A DNA stretch of 5,827 nt from PHAA01 sp964457945 (GCA_964457945.1 CAYWFX010000090.1:1-5827); one strand, 5' to 3'; numbered from the stretch's first letter, positions 1 through 5,332 are shown. Numbers and translations are program-made. The notes: generated from the sequence alone by a model not told the origin.

Positions 1-260
1 TTCTATATTCCTTTAAAACCTTAAGAGAGATGAATAAAGATGATATTATAAGAGCTTGTTACCAACATTGCTGCCTAAAATATATTTCATCGGATTTCAT
101 GACCAATCAAACTCTGCGACAGCGTTTTCAGATTGAGGAAAGAAACTATTCAACTGCCTCAAGAATTATTGCCGATACTATTGGTGATGGATTGATTAAA
201 GATTATGACCCGGTGAGCAAATCCAAAAAGTTTGCTAAATACATACCGAACTGGGCTTAG
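1..260 (+). CDS. C-terminal part of AlbA_2/Schlafen-type ATP-binding protein (5' partial)
   Basis: The reading frame is open to the left edge (codons from base 3), so the Met at base 30 is internal and this is the 3' end of a larger gene. The last 85 residues contain LREM, RACYQHCCLKY, MTNQTLRQRF, ASRII and a terminal KYIPNWA. This is the conserved C-terminal winged helix of the COG2865-type proteins (AlbA_2 domain plus ATPase-like region, often labelled RecG-like or putative DNA-binding). I recognise it from memory of the family and have not aligned it. Such proteins act as nucleic-acid-binding regulators or defence-associated factors and are frequent in genomic islands; the exact role is unknown. 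It ends with TAG 11 bp before a 29-bp repeat (272-300) and lies on the same strand as the XRE-ImmA-PIN operon, but 374 bp and a promoter separate them. No terminator is visible after the stop. Confidence 0.75.
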   Translation, partial: LYSFKTLREMNKDDIIRACYQHCCLKYISSDFMTNQTLRQRFQIEERNYSTASRIIADTIGDGLIKDYDPVSKSKKFAKYIPNWA

Positions 261-271
261 TATTATTTTAT

Positions 272-300
272 AATTCTTATGTGATGGTTATGTGATTAAA
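272..300 (+). repeat. 29-bp arm-type repeat, internal copy
   Basis: This copy is 27/29 identical to the one at 2487-2515 that abuts the tRNA fragment. It contains a tandem pair, TTATGTGAT (277-285) and TTATGTGAT (288-296), with an 11-bp period, and ends in TAAA. The two mismatches to the other copy are the same G-to-T change at the equivalent position of each half-unit. It starts 11 bp after the AlbA_2 stop codon. What follows is not tRNA sequence, so if this was once an element end its core has been lost or swapped. Confidence 0.75.
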
Positions 301-363
301 CTCATGAATTTGGATTTAGGTAGGCAGACCAATCCCATGGTATAGGGTTTGTATATTTGATTT

Positions 364-379
364 TTATGTGATGGTTATG
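364..379 (+). repeat. Partial third copy of the arm-type repeat
   Basis: These 16 bases (TTATGTGATGGTTATG) are identical to 277-292 in the first full repeat. Similarity stops in the second half-unit. The copy lies 8 bp upstream of the perfect inverted repeat at 387-412. It may be a further recombinase or excisionase binding site, or a decayed duplicate. Confidence 0.6.
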
Positions 380-386
380 ATGCAGC

Positions 387-412
387 ATGTTTTGCTGAGG
401 TCAGCAAAACAT
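387..412. promoter_or_regulatory. Perfect 12-bp inverted repeat (candidate protein-binding site)
   Basis: The arms are ATGTTTTGCTGA (387-398) and its exact reverse complement (401-412), separated by GG. No T-run follows, so it is not an intrinsic terminator. The 2-nt spacer fits a dimeric protein site better than an RNA hairpin. It lies between the arm-type repeats and the XRE promoter, so it may bind an excisionase, the island integrase or a regulator. Confidence 0.55.
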
Positions 413-451
413 CAGATGCAATTGGAACGAGTCTTGAATATTCATACAATA

Positions 452-468
452 GTAAACAATTTATTTAC
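452..468. promoter_or_regulatory. Operator-like dyad, upstream copy
   Basis: GTAAACAATTTATTTAC is an imperfect palindrome: the outer 5-bp arms GTAAA/TTTAC pair perfectly, and 6 of 7 arm positions match. It is 14/17 identical to the dyad at 563-579 on the XRE promoter and lies 111 bp upstream of it. It is a candidate second operator for the XRE protein. The AT-rich context makes chance similarity possible. Confidence 0.4.
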
Positions 469-562
469 ACAGCATATAATGTGATACGGCTGAAAAAGTT
501 AAAAGATTGGCCAACAATGAATATAAATTGGCGTTTAAGGACATAATTCAACATATTAGCGA

Positions 563-579
563 GTAAACATTTTGTTGAC
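563..579. promoter_or_regulatory. Operator-like dyad overlapping the -35 of the XRE promoter
   Basis: GTAAACATTTTGTTGAC has 7-bp arms (GTAAACA and TGTTGAC) that match at 6 of 7 positions, separated by TTT. Its right arm covers the first five bases of the -35 hexamer, where a bound repressor would block RNA polymerase. With the related dyad at 452-468 it suggests autorepression by the XRE product, as known for ImmR-type regulators. Confidence 0.5.
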
Positions 580-603
580 AGATTTCAATAATTATCCTAA
601 TAT
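575..603 (+). promoter_or_regulatory. Strong SigA-type promoter of the XRE-ImmA-PIN operon
   Basis: A perfect -35 TTGACA (575-580) is followed by a 17-bp spacer and a -10 TAATAT (598-603). Transcription should start near 609-611, giving a leader of about 25 nt before the XRE start at 635. No other convincing promoter is seen up to the end of the PIN gene. Confidence 0.8.
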
Positions 604-634
604 ATAATTCTAAGATAGAAAGGGGAGAACCCAA

Positions 635-976
635 ATGGCTAACTTGTTTACTGAAATAGGAACTAAGATTGCTGAGTTCCTTGAAAGCGAAGGGATAACT
701 CAGACGGATATGGCTGATAGAATTGGGGTTTCGAAACAAGTTATGGGTAAGATCATTCATGGTAAAAAGGCGATAAATTTAACGGAGATCGGTAAAATTG
801 CTGACGTTATGAATGTTTCAATTGACAGTCTTATTCGGCAGCAAAAGAATATAGAGCTCGGAGATCCTATATTTCTTATGATGGGATCGGTTAAAAAGGC
901 CAATACCGAAGATGATCTTAGATTTCTCAATCATGTTATGGATGAAATGATAGCTCTCGAAGAATTGCTAGGATAG
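635..976 (+). CDS. XRE-family HTH regulator (ImmR-like repressor/antitoxin candidate)
   Basis: The 113-residue product has a Cro/C1-type helix-turn-helix at about residues 10-66, with TQTDMADRIGV as the first helix and SKQVMGKIIHGKK as turn plus recognition helix. A short C-terminal tail (about 70-113) ends in the acidic, leucine-rich DEMIALEELLG. The start is supported by AGGGGAG (621-627), 7 nt upstream of the ATG. The stop TAG lies inside the ribosome binding site region of the ImmA/IrrE gene, 12 bp away, so the two are co-transcribed and probably translationally coupled. In ICEBs1 and phage phi105 the equivalent protein represses element genes and is cleaved by its ImmA partner. Repression of its own promoter through the dyad on the -35 is inferred. 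Confidence 0.85.
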   Translation: MANLFTEIGTKIAEFLESEGITQTDMADRIGVSKQVMGKIIHGKKAINLTEIGKIADVMNVSIDSLIRQQKNIELGDPIFLMMGSVKKANTEDDLRFLNHVMDEMIALEELLG

Positions 977-988
977 GGGAACTTAATA

Positions 989-1855
989 ATGAAATCTGTT
1001 TCCAAATCTGACATACTCTATTTAGATCTGGCTTCTAAAACCTGCCTGGAGCTAGAGGAGCAGGCCTTGGGCAAGGTGGCTGCTCTATACAAGAGCACTA
1101 GGATAATTAAGGATGAGGTTTTTAAAATACTGGCTGATAACTCTATATTGCTCCAGTATCCTATTGAGGATGACGAAATATGTGGATTTGTCTGCTGTAA
1201 AAAGGAGCGCATTTTTTCCTACGTAAATTCATATATACCTTATGAAAAACAGGTGTTTGCAGCAGCGCACGAACTGTACCATATATGGTTTGATAAAGAT
1301 ATCCTGACTACAGGCGAGCTTTTAAGCAGCGATGTTATTGACCTCGCTCTGGATAAGGGCTTATCTGAACGGGAAGCTCGGGCTAATAGGTTTGCTGCTA
1401 TTTTACTTGTGCCTGAGCAAGTATTGAAAAATGAATTAGCCTATATGGGCATCGAATCTGGTGATAAGATTGAACTGGGCTATATTATAAAACTGATGGA
1501 TCAATTCAAAGTACCTTATAAGACTATGGTGCGGAGATTATATGAAATTGCCTTCATTGATTATGAAATGTGTCTGAATTTGATCCAAATTCCAGACCGC
1601 GATGAATCTACAGGTATTAGAGCGTTACAGAAAAGGATGCAACTGGGGGAAGATTTGAACAATAGAACCAAAGAGATTAGATTCAGTGGTTTGATTCATA
1701 ATGCTATTCTAGCTTACGAAAATGGAAAGAGCACAGAGGAGAAATTAATATATCTGCTATCTCTAGTAAGAATGAAACCTGAGGAGTTTGGCATAAAACT
1801 GGAAAATAAGCGTCCTACCGAAGAGGAATTACTGGAGCTGTTGGAGAATGAGTAA
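989..1855 (+). CDS. ImmA/IrrE-family zinc metallo-endopeptidase (COG2856, M78)
   Basis: The product has 288 residues. The zinc-binding HEXXH motif is HELYH at residues 94-98 within AAHELYHIWF, followed by EREARANRFAAILLVPE (about 127-143), the family's usual downstream helix that carries the third metal-ligand glutamate (probably E129). The active site therefore looks intact. The C-terminal half (about 160-288) is helical, without a recognised domain. No signal peptide or membrane segment is present, so it acts in the cytoplasm. The start follows AGGGGA (975-980) by 8 nt. Known relatives cleave the XRE repressor encoded next door (ImmA on ImmR, IrrE on DdrO) after DNA damage or cell-cell signals. 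The adjacent XRE gene is the expected substrate here. The 3' end overlaps a 14-codon reading frame leading to the PIN gene. Confidence 0.88.
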   Translation: MKSVSKSDILYLDLASKTCLELEEQALGKVAALYKSTRIIKDEVFKILADNSILLQYPIEDDEICGFVCCKKERIFSYVNSYIPYEKQVFAAAHELYHIWFDKDILTTGELLSSDVIDLALDKGLSEREARANRFAAILLVPEQVLKNELAYMGIESGDKIELGYIIKLMDQFKVPYKTMVRRLYEIAFIDYEMCLNLIQIPDRDESTGIRALQKRMQLGEDLNNRTKEIRFSGLIHNAILAYENGKSTEEKLIYLLSLVRMKPEEFGIKLENKRPTEEELLELLENE

Positions 1856-1892
1856 ATTAACCAATAAATGGTACGGACGTGATGATTTGTGA
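1848..1892 (+). CDS. 14-codon linking ORF between the peptidase and PIN genes (putative coupling peptide)
   Basis: An ATG at 1848 starts MSKLTNKWYGRDDL and ends in TGA at 1890-1892. It overlaps the last 8 bases of the ImmA/IrrE gene, and its stop overlaps the PIN start as GTGA (1889-1892). A GGAG lies 10 nt upstream of the ATG and another directly before it. The double overlap would pass ribosomes from the peptidase frame to the PIN frame, compensating for the weak ribosome binding site of the PIN gene. It may also be an N-terminal part of the PIN gene separated by a frameshift. Very short, so chance cannot be excluded. Confidence 0.35.
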   Translation: MSKLTNKWYGRDDL

Positions 1893-2479
1893 GTTTAAAG
1901 GCAGAAGTGGCGATTATTGATACAAGCTTTGCCCTAGATTTAGGGGAACTTGAGAAATCTCGTATATTGGAAGAATATATTCCTAGATTTATAGGTGTGC
2001 TTTATATTCATAAATATGTATATCAAAATGAAATTCTATTTCCGGAAAAGGTTAAGATCCAGATCAACCGGTTGATTACAGCGGGTAGAGCGATGATAGT
2101 CGATGAGGACTATATTAGTGATAACAAGCCTGAGTCTGTAATAATCTATCAACAGATACGAAAACTTCTTCTCGATAATCTCGCTGATACACAAGTTGAG
2201 CAAAAGAACTGGGGGGAAGTGGTATCACTTGCTTTTGCCAAGGCAATGGGAATTAGTATTTTCTTATGTTCCGAAAAACACCTTCAAGAGGCGGTTGATG
2301 AGTACTTAAACCTTGATGAGGATGATAGCATTAGCGTCGACAGAGTACGGGTAACCAGTGTGAAGGATTTTGTTGGATGGATGAAGGAGGATAACGCTCC
2401 TAGAAAAACAGCTAAATTGGTATGGTTGCGCGGGGGTTATTCTAAAGAGGAATTTGATCAGAGATTCTGGCCAGTCTGA
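1889..2479 (+). CDS. PIN-domain protein (putative ribonuclease, third gene of the XRE-ImmA operon)
   Basis: The 196-residue product opens with a hydrophobic strand and IIDTS (D11), the usual start of a PIN fold. Further candidate acidic residues are E48 in VYQNEIL, E110 in NWGEVVSLAFAKAMGI (the GE plus helix motif), and E129 in LCSEKHLQ, where most PIN domains have Asp. About 50 residues follow the domain, ending in RFWPV. PIN domains are Mg-dependent RNases, many of them toxins; activity is inferred from the motif pattern. The start is uncertain: GTG 1889 has only a weak GGA upstream, while GTG 1907, preceded by AAAGG at 1897-1901, would start directly at the domain (VAIIDTS). It lies 33 bp after the peptidase gene on the same strand. 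It stops 7 bp before the island-end repeat, making it the last island gene. Confidence 0.65.
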   Translation: MSLKAEVAIIDTSFALDLGELEKSRILEEYIPRFIGVLYIHKYVYQNEILFPEKVKIQINRLITAGRAMIVDEDYISDNKPESVIIYQQIRKLLLDNLADTQVEQKNWGEVVSLAFAKAMGISIFLCSEKHLQEAVDEYLNLDEDDSISVDRVRVTSVKDFVGWMKEDNAPRKTAKLVWLRGGYSKEEFDQRFWPV

Positions 2480-2486
2480 TCCTAGC

Positions 2487-2515
2487 AATTCTTATTTGAT
2501 GGTTATTTGATTAAA
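2487..2515 (+). repeat. 29-bp arm-type repeat at the island end, joined to the tRNA fragment
   Basis: It contains TTATTTGAT twice with an 11-bp period (2492-2500 and 2503-2511) and ends in TAAA, which is also the anticodon-loop start of the tRNA fragment. It is 27/29 identical to 272-300. Its place directly beside the crossover point fits an arm-type binding site for the integrase or its accessory factor. Confidence 0.7.
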
Positions 2516-2564
2516 ATCCCGCGATGGCAACATCATACCGGTTCGACCCCGGTCTCGGGCACCA
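2511..2564 (+). tRNA. Displaced 3' half of tRNA-Leu(UAA), attachment site
   Basis: Reading back from the encoded CCA (2562-2564): discriminator A, acceptor strand CTCGGGC (2554-2560), and a T arm with perfect stem ACCGG/CCGGT (2537-2541, 2549-2553) and loop TTCGACC. A class II variable arm GATG-GCAA-CATC and the anticodon stem 3' strand TCCCG (2517-2521) precede these. The loop reads ATTAAAA, placing UAA at anticodon positions 34-36. The 5' anticodon stem should be CGGGA but reads ATTTG, and no D arm or acceptor 5' strand precedes it. Thus only the 3' half is present and this copy is not functional. The long variable arm plus UAA identifies leucine. Confidence 0.85.
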
Positions 2565-2580
2565 ATATCAAGCAAGTAAT

Positions 2581-2616
2581 TACCGAAGGTTTAAGGCTTT
2601 CGGTATTTTTCTTTTT
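2581..2616 (+). terminator. Rho-independent terminator after the tRNA-Leu
   Basis: The stem TACCGAAGG/CTTTCGGTA has 9 pairs including one G-T, closes a 7-nt loop (2590-2596), and is followed by TTTTTCTTTTT. It lies 16 bp after the tRNA CCA end, so it is the original tRNA-Leu terminator. It would also stop read-through from the PIN operon, for which no separate terminator is seen. Confidence 0.85.
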
Positions 2617-2904
2617 CTGTTTAATTTTGGCTTGACCCTCTTTTGACCCACATAAAAATGCAGCTATTTTACCTACACATTCTAATATCAACTGGCGGAA
2701 TTGCTGTATCTGAAAATACTGGAGCACCTGCCAGGCTATAGAGGAAACGGGGGCTTAGCGAAAAAAAACAAATGATGCACGAATCGAGAATAAACGTCTA
2801 GCAGATCCTCGTTTGTATATCTGTCAATAATTTCTGCCCCCATACTATTTTCGACAATATTTTCCAACTACATAAGCTATTCTATAAATTAAGATGGATG
2901 AGCC
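2617..2904. other. Region without an intact gene between tRNA terminator and kinase
   Basis: It holds the end of the TTGACCC repeat area, a short coding-like stretch (2686-2775) containing LAELLYLKILEHLPGYRG and ending KKNK-stop without a start codon, and AT-rich sequence before the kinase. The short stretch may be a remnant of a lost gene; I do not recognise it. No clear SigA promoter for the kinase is visible: TATAAA at 2883-2888 has no good -35 partner. Confidence 0.4.
2632..2649. repeat. TTGACCC direct repeat with 11-bp period
   Basis: TTGACCC occurs at 2632-2638 and 2643-2649. The period equals that of the island arm repeats, so it may be a recombination-protein site on the chromosomal flank, or a trace of an earlier insertion at the same tRNA. 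It is short and could be chance. Confidence 0.3.
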
Positions 2905-2913
2905 AAAAGGAGG
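2905..2913 (+). promoter_or_regulatory. Shine-Dalgarno deciding the kinase start
   Basis: AAAAGGAGG lies 8 nt upstream of an in-frame GTG at 2922. It lies inside the frame that would start at the upstream ATG 2898, which has no ribosome binding site of its own. It therefore argues for GTG as the real start. Confidence 0.8.
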
Positions 2914-2921
2914 CAGCCGGG

Positions 2922-5279
2922 GTGAAGGATGAAGACAAGACCAAAGAGCAATTCATGGACGAACTGGCAAAACTGCGGCAGGAAAATATTGAATTGAAGA
3001 TTGCTCTAAAATATCAAGAGCCCATTTCAAACCAGACCATAAGAGAGCGTGATGAACGACTAAGCCTGGTTTGGGAGATCAGTAATGACGGCTTCTGGGA
3101 CTGGGACATTGCAACGGATTATATCTATTACAGCCCGCGCTTAGCTGAGATACTTGGATACTCCTCGGAGGAACTTAAGCTGCATTACCACACGTTGGAA
3201 AAACTCATTCATCCTGATGATATGCCTGCTGCGGTGAAGGCCCTTTCTGAACATTGGGATGGACAAAGGGCAAAATATGAAGCTGAGTACCGAATGTTGA
3301 ACAAATCCGGTGAGTGGAAATGGATGATGGCGCGCGGCCAGGTAGTGGCCAGCAATAAAGCAGGACAGCCGTTGCGAATGATTGGAGTGAATATTGACAT
3401 CACCGAGCGCAAGCAGGCAGAGGACGCTTTGCGGGAATCGAACGAGCGCTTGATGACGGTCATGAACAAGGTGGAGGCGTGCATATACATAGCGGACATG
3501 CAGACGTATGAACTTTTGTTTGTTAATGAATATGGCCTCAAGGAATGTGGTGATGATATAATTGGGAAGCCCTGCTGGAAAGTCCTGCAGGGATTGGACG
3601 GGCCCTGTACGTTCTGTACGAACGACAAGCTGTTGACAGCGGACGGCAGGTCTGCCGGAGTATATCAATGGGAGTTTCAGAATAAGGTCAATGACAGATG
3701 GTATTATATTCGTGATTGTGCCATTCAGTGGACAGATGGACAACTGGTGAGAATGGAAATAGCAACCGATATCAACGAGCGCAAGCAGGCAGAACAAGCT
3801 GAAAAAGATGTAAGACGGCAAATGGAACAGATTATAGAGCATTTACCAGATGCTACATTTGTTATAAATGAGCGAGGAGAAGTTGTTTTTTGGAATAAAG
3901 CCATTGAAGAAATAACCGGGATACTTAAGGAGCAAATGATTGGTCGAGATAATTTCGAATACGCTATTCCATTTTATGGAGAACGCCGCGCTATTTTGAT
4001 TGACCTGCCCCTACTGCACGAAAGCGAATATGACAAATTGAAGAATAACTACGACTTCATTCGCCAGGAAGGAAATACTCTTTTAGGTGAAGTATATGTA
4101 CCCAAATCTTATAGCGGTAAAGGTGCTTATTTATTGGGATCGGCATCTAAACTTTTGGATCTGCAAGGGAATACAGTTGGTGCTATTCAATCTATTCGTG
4201 ATATTACCGAGCGCAAACGGATGGAAGAGCAACTACGTTTGTCGGAGGAATGCTTCTCCAAAGCTTTTAATGCCAGTCCCGTAGCTATGGCTATTAGCAC
4301 ATTGGAGGAGGGAAGAACGGTTAAGGTCAATGATGCCTTTTGCAGCATTGTGGGTTATAGTCCTGATGATGTAATTGGTCGAAAATCAATTGAATTTGGA
4401 TTTTGGGCTGATCCTGCTGACCGTGACCTGATAAAACAGAAGCTCAGAGCAAATCAGTCCGTTAAGAACATGGAAATTGGTTTTTGCAAGTATACTGGAG
4501 AGCAAGGACTGGGTTTATATTCTGGAGAGCCTTTTGATAATCATGGCGAACGATGCATGCTCAGCACTATGGTAGATATAACTGAATTAAGACAAATAGA
4601 GGTTGAAATGACCCGCCTGTCTAGACTCAATCTGGTAGGAGAAATAGCAGCCAGCATTGGCCATGAAATCAGGAACCCGATGACATCTGTGCGTGGATTT
4701 TTACAAATGTTTAAGACTCGATATATTGAAGATAAAGAATTTTTAGATCTAATGATCGAAGAATTGGATAGAGCTAATTACATAATTACCGAGTTCCTTT
4801 CTCTGGCCAAAACTAAGATGGTGGATATGAAGCTCAGAAATTTCAACGCAATAATTAATGAAATATTGCCCCTGATTCAGGCCCAGGCTCAGAGTCGAGA
4901 TCAACATATAAAGCTAGAGCTTGATGAACTGCCTGATCTGCTCCTGGATAAGGATGAAATTCGTCAGCTATTGCTTAATCTGGTCAATAACGGTCTGGAA
5001 TCAATGGCTTCGACTGGAGATGTGATCATAAGAACCTTTATAGAAAAAGAGACAGTGGTATTAGGGGTTCGGGATCAAGGCTACGGGATAGACCGTGAAT
5101 TACTGGATAAGCTGGGTACCCCTTTCTTCTCCACTAAAGAGCAAGGGACGGGCTTAGGGTTGGCAGTTTGCTACAGGATAGCTAGCCGGCACAATGCTAA
5201 AATAGACATAGATACCAGTCCGACCGGGACCACTTTTTACGTTAGGTTCCCATGTCCAGCAGCTACTATGGTTAGCTAA
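2922..5279 (+). CDS. Cytoplasmic four-PAS histidine kinase (orphan, sporulation-kinase-like)
   Basis: About 785 residues from GTG 2922 (793 from ATG 2898; numbering here is from the ATG). A short charged coiled-coil-like N terminus is followed by PAS1 (about 52-172, ending DITERKQAE), PAS2 (about 178-298, ending DINERKQAE), PAS3 (about 305-440, ending DITERKRME) and PAS4 (about 446-565). HisKA carries the phospho-acceptor His589 in GHEIRNP. HATPase_c has the N box (LLNLVNNGLESM, about 692-703), G1 (DQGYG, 726-730), F box (TPFFST) and G2 (GTGLGL, 750-755). All catalytic motifs look intact. There are no membrane segments, so it senses internal signals. PAS2 has Cys226, Cys237 and Cys240 in a GKPC-N10-CxxC pattern. 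No response regulator is encoded nearby, so it is an orphan. Architecture resembles kinases feeding Spo0A in spore formers, but that target is inferred. Confidence 0.9.
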   Translation: MKDEDKTKEQFMDELAKLRQENIELKIALKYQEPISNQTIRERDERLSLVWEISNDGFWDWDIATDYIYYSPRLAEILGYSSEELKLHYHTLEKLIHPDDMPAAVKALSEHWDGQRAKYEAEYRMLNKSGEWKWMMARGQVVASNKAGQPLRMIGVNIDITERKQAEDALRESNERLMTVMNKVEACIYIADMQTYELLFVNEYGLKECGDDIIGKPCWKVLQGLDGPCTFCTNDKLLTADGRSAGVYQWEFQNKVNDRWYYIRDCAIQWTDGQLVRMEIATDINERKQAEQAEKDVRRQMEQIIEHLPDATFVINERGEVVFWNKAIEEITGILKEQMIGRDNFEYAIPFYGERRAILIDLPLLHESEYDKLKNNYDFIRQEGNTLLGEVYVPKSYSGKGAYLLGSASKLLDLQGNTVGAIQSIRDITERKRMEEQLRLSEECFSKAFNASPVAMAISTLEEGRTVKVNDAFCSIVGYSPDDVIGRKSIEFGFWADPADRDLIKQKLRANQSVKNMEIGFCKYTGEQGLGLYSGEPFDNHGERCMLSTMVDITELRQIEVEMTRLSRLNLVGEIAASIGHEIRNPMTSVRGFLQMFKTRYIEDKEFLDLMIEELDRANYIITEFLSLAKTKMVDMKLRNFNAIINEILPLIQAQAQSRDQHIKLELDELPDLLLDKDEIRQLLLNLVNNGLESMASTGDVIIRTFIEKETVVLGVRDQGYGIDRELLDKLGTPFFSTKEQGTGLGLAVCYRIASRHNAKIDIDTSPTGTTFYVRFPCPAATMVS
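3404..3421 (+). repeat. 18-bp repeat in PAS1 C-terminal motif
   Basis: CGAGCGCAAGCAGGCAGA encodes the ERKQAE linker after PAS1 and recurs identically at 3776-3793 after PAS2, in the same frame. Identity at the DNA level suggests recent PAS duplication or gene conversion and could allow deletion of one PAS unit. A shorter match, CGAGCGCAA, follows PAS3 at 4208-4216. Confidence 0.7.
3776..3793 (+). repeat. 18-bp repeat in PAS2 C-terminal motif
   Basis: Second identical copy of the repeat at 3404-3421, encoding ERKQAE at the PAS2 end. The copies are 372 bp (124 codons) apart, so recombination between them would remove exactly one PAS domain and keep the frame. Confidence 0.7.
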
Positions 5280-5332
5280 AAGACAAATCGGCCCCTCGAA
5301 ATAGAAAACATAATGCTTAAGGGTGTAGGTCT

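Larger units (their letters stand above)
361..566 (+). pseudogene. Possible decayed, frameshifted gene remnant of unknown family
   Basis: From 361 one frame reads through without stops and contains YDAACFAEVSKTSDAIG and LEYSYNSKQFIYTAYN, a protein-like composition. Near base 480 the protein-like reading moves to another frame (480-563) containing TAEKVKRLANNEYKLAFKD and ending in HISE and a TAA at 564-566. Together the two pieces look like one C-terminal region broken by a frameshift. There is no start codon with a ribosome binding site and I do not recognise the family. The stretch also holds an inverted repeat and an operator-like dyad, so coding character may be accidental. Confidence 0.35.
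1..2510. mobile_element. Right end of a genomic island/integrative element inserted in tRNA-Leu
   Basis: The sequence left of base 2511 replaces the 5' half of a tRNA-Leu whose 3' half survives at 2511-2564. That is the signature of integration by a tyrosine recombinase that crosses over in the anticodon loop. Accessory-type genes (AlbA_2 protein, XRE, ImmA/IrrE, PIN) and arm-like repeats fill this side, while the other side holds chromosomal-looking genes. The left boundary and the integrase are outside the window, so the element type (ICE, prophage remnant or island) cannot be decided. Confidence 0.65.

Noticed and set aside
475..480. TATAAT hexamer as a second promoter -10
   Set aside because: At 16-18 bp upstream there is only GTAAAC-like sequence, a poor -35. 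TTTACA at 464-469 is only 5 bp away.
371..484. 37-codon plus-strand ORF starting MVMMQH
   Set aside because: No ribosome binding site, lies across the inverted repeat and dyad, and the neighbouring frame looks more protein-like.
548..760. Minus-strand 70-codon ORF across the XRE promoter
   Set aside because: It is antisense to the XRE helix-turn-helix and promoter, with no start signals.
2533..2727. Minus-strand 64-codon ORF ending in VPETGVEPV
   Set aside because: Its end is the antisense of the tRNA T arm and acceptor strand and it crosses the terminator, a well-known false-ORF pattern. A link to an integrase C terminus was considered but stops in neighbouring frames gave no support.
3141..3842. 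Long minus-strand ORF (233 codons) and a second (3209-3628) inside the kinase gene
   Set aside because: Both are antisense shadows of well-conserved PAS domains, with unlikely residue composition and no ribosome binding site.
5280..5332. Bidirectional terminator between the kinase and DUF2088 genes
   Set aside because: Expected between convergent genes, but I could find no convincing stem with a T-run on either strand.
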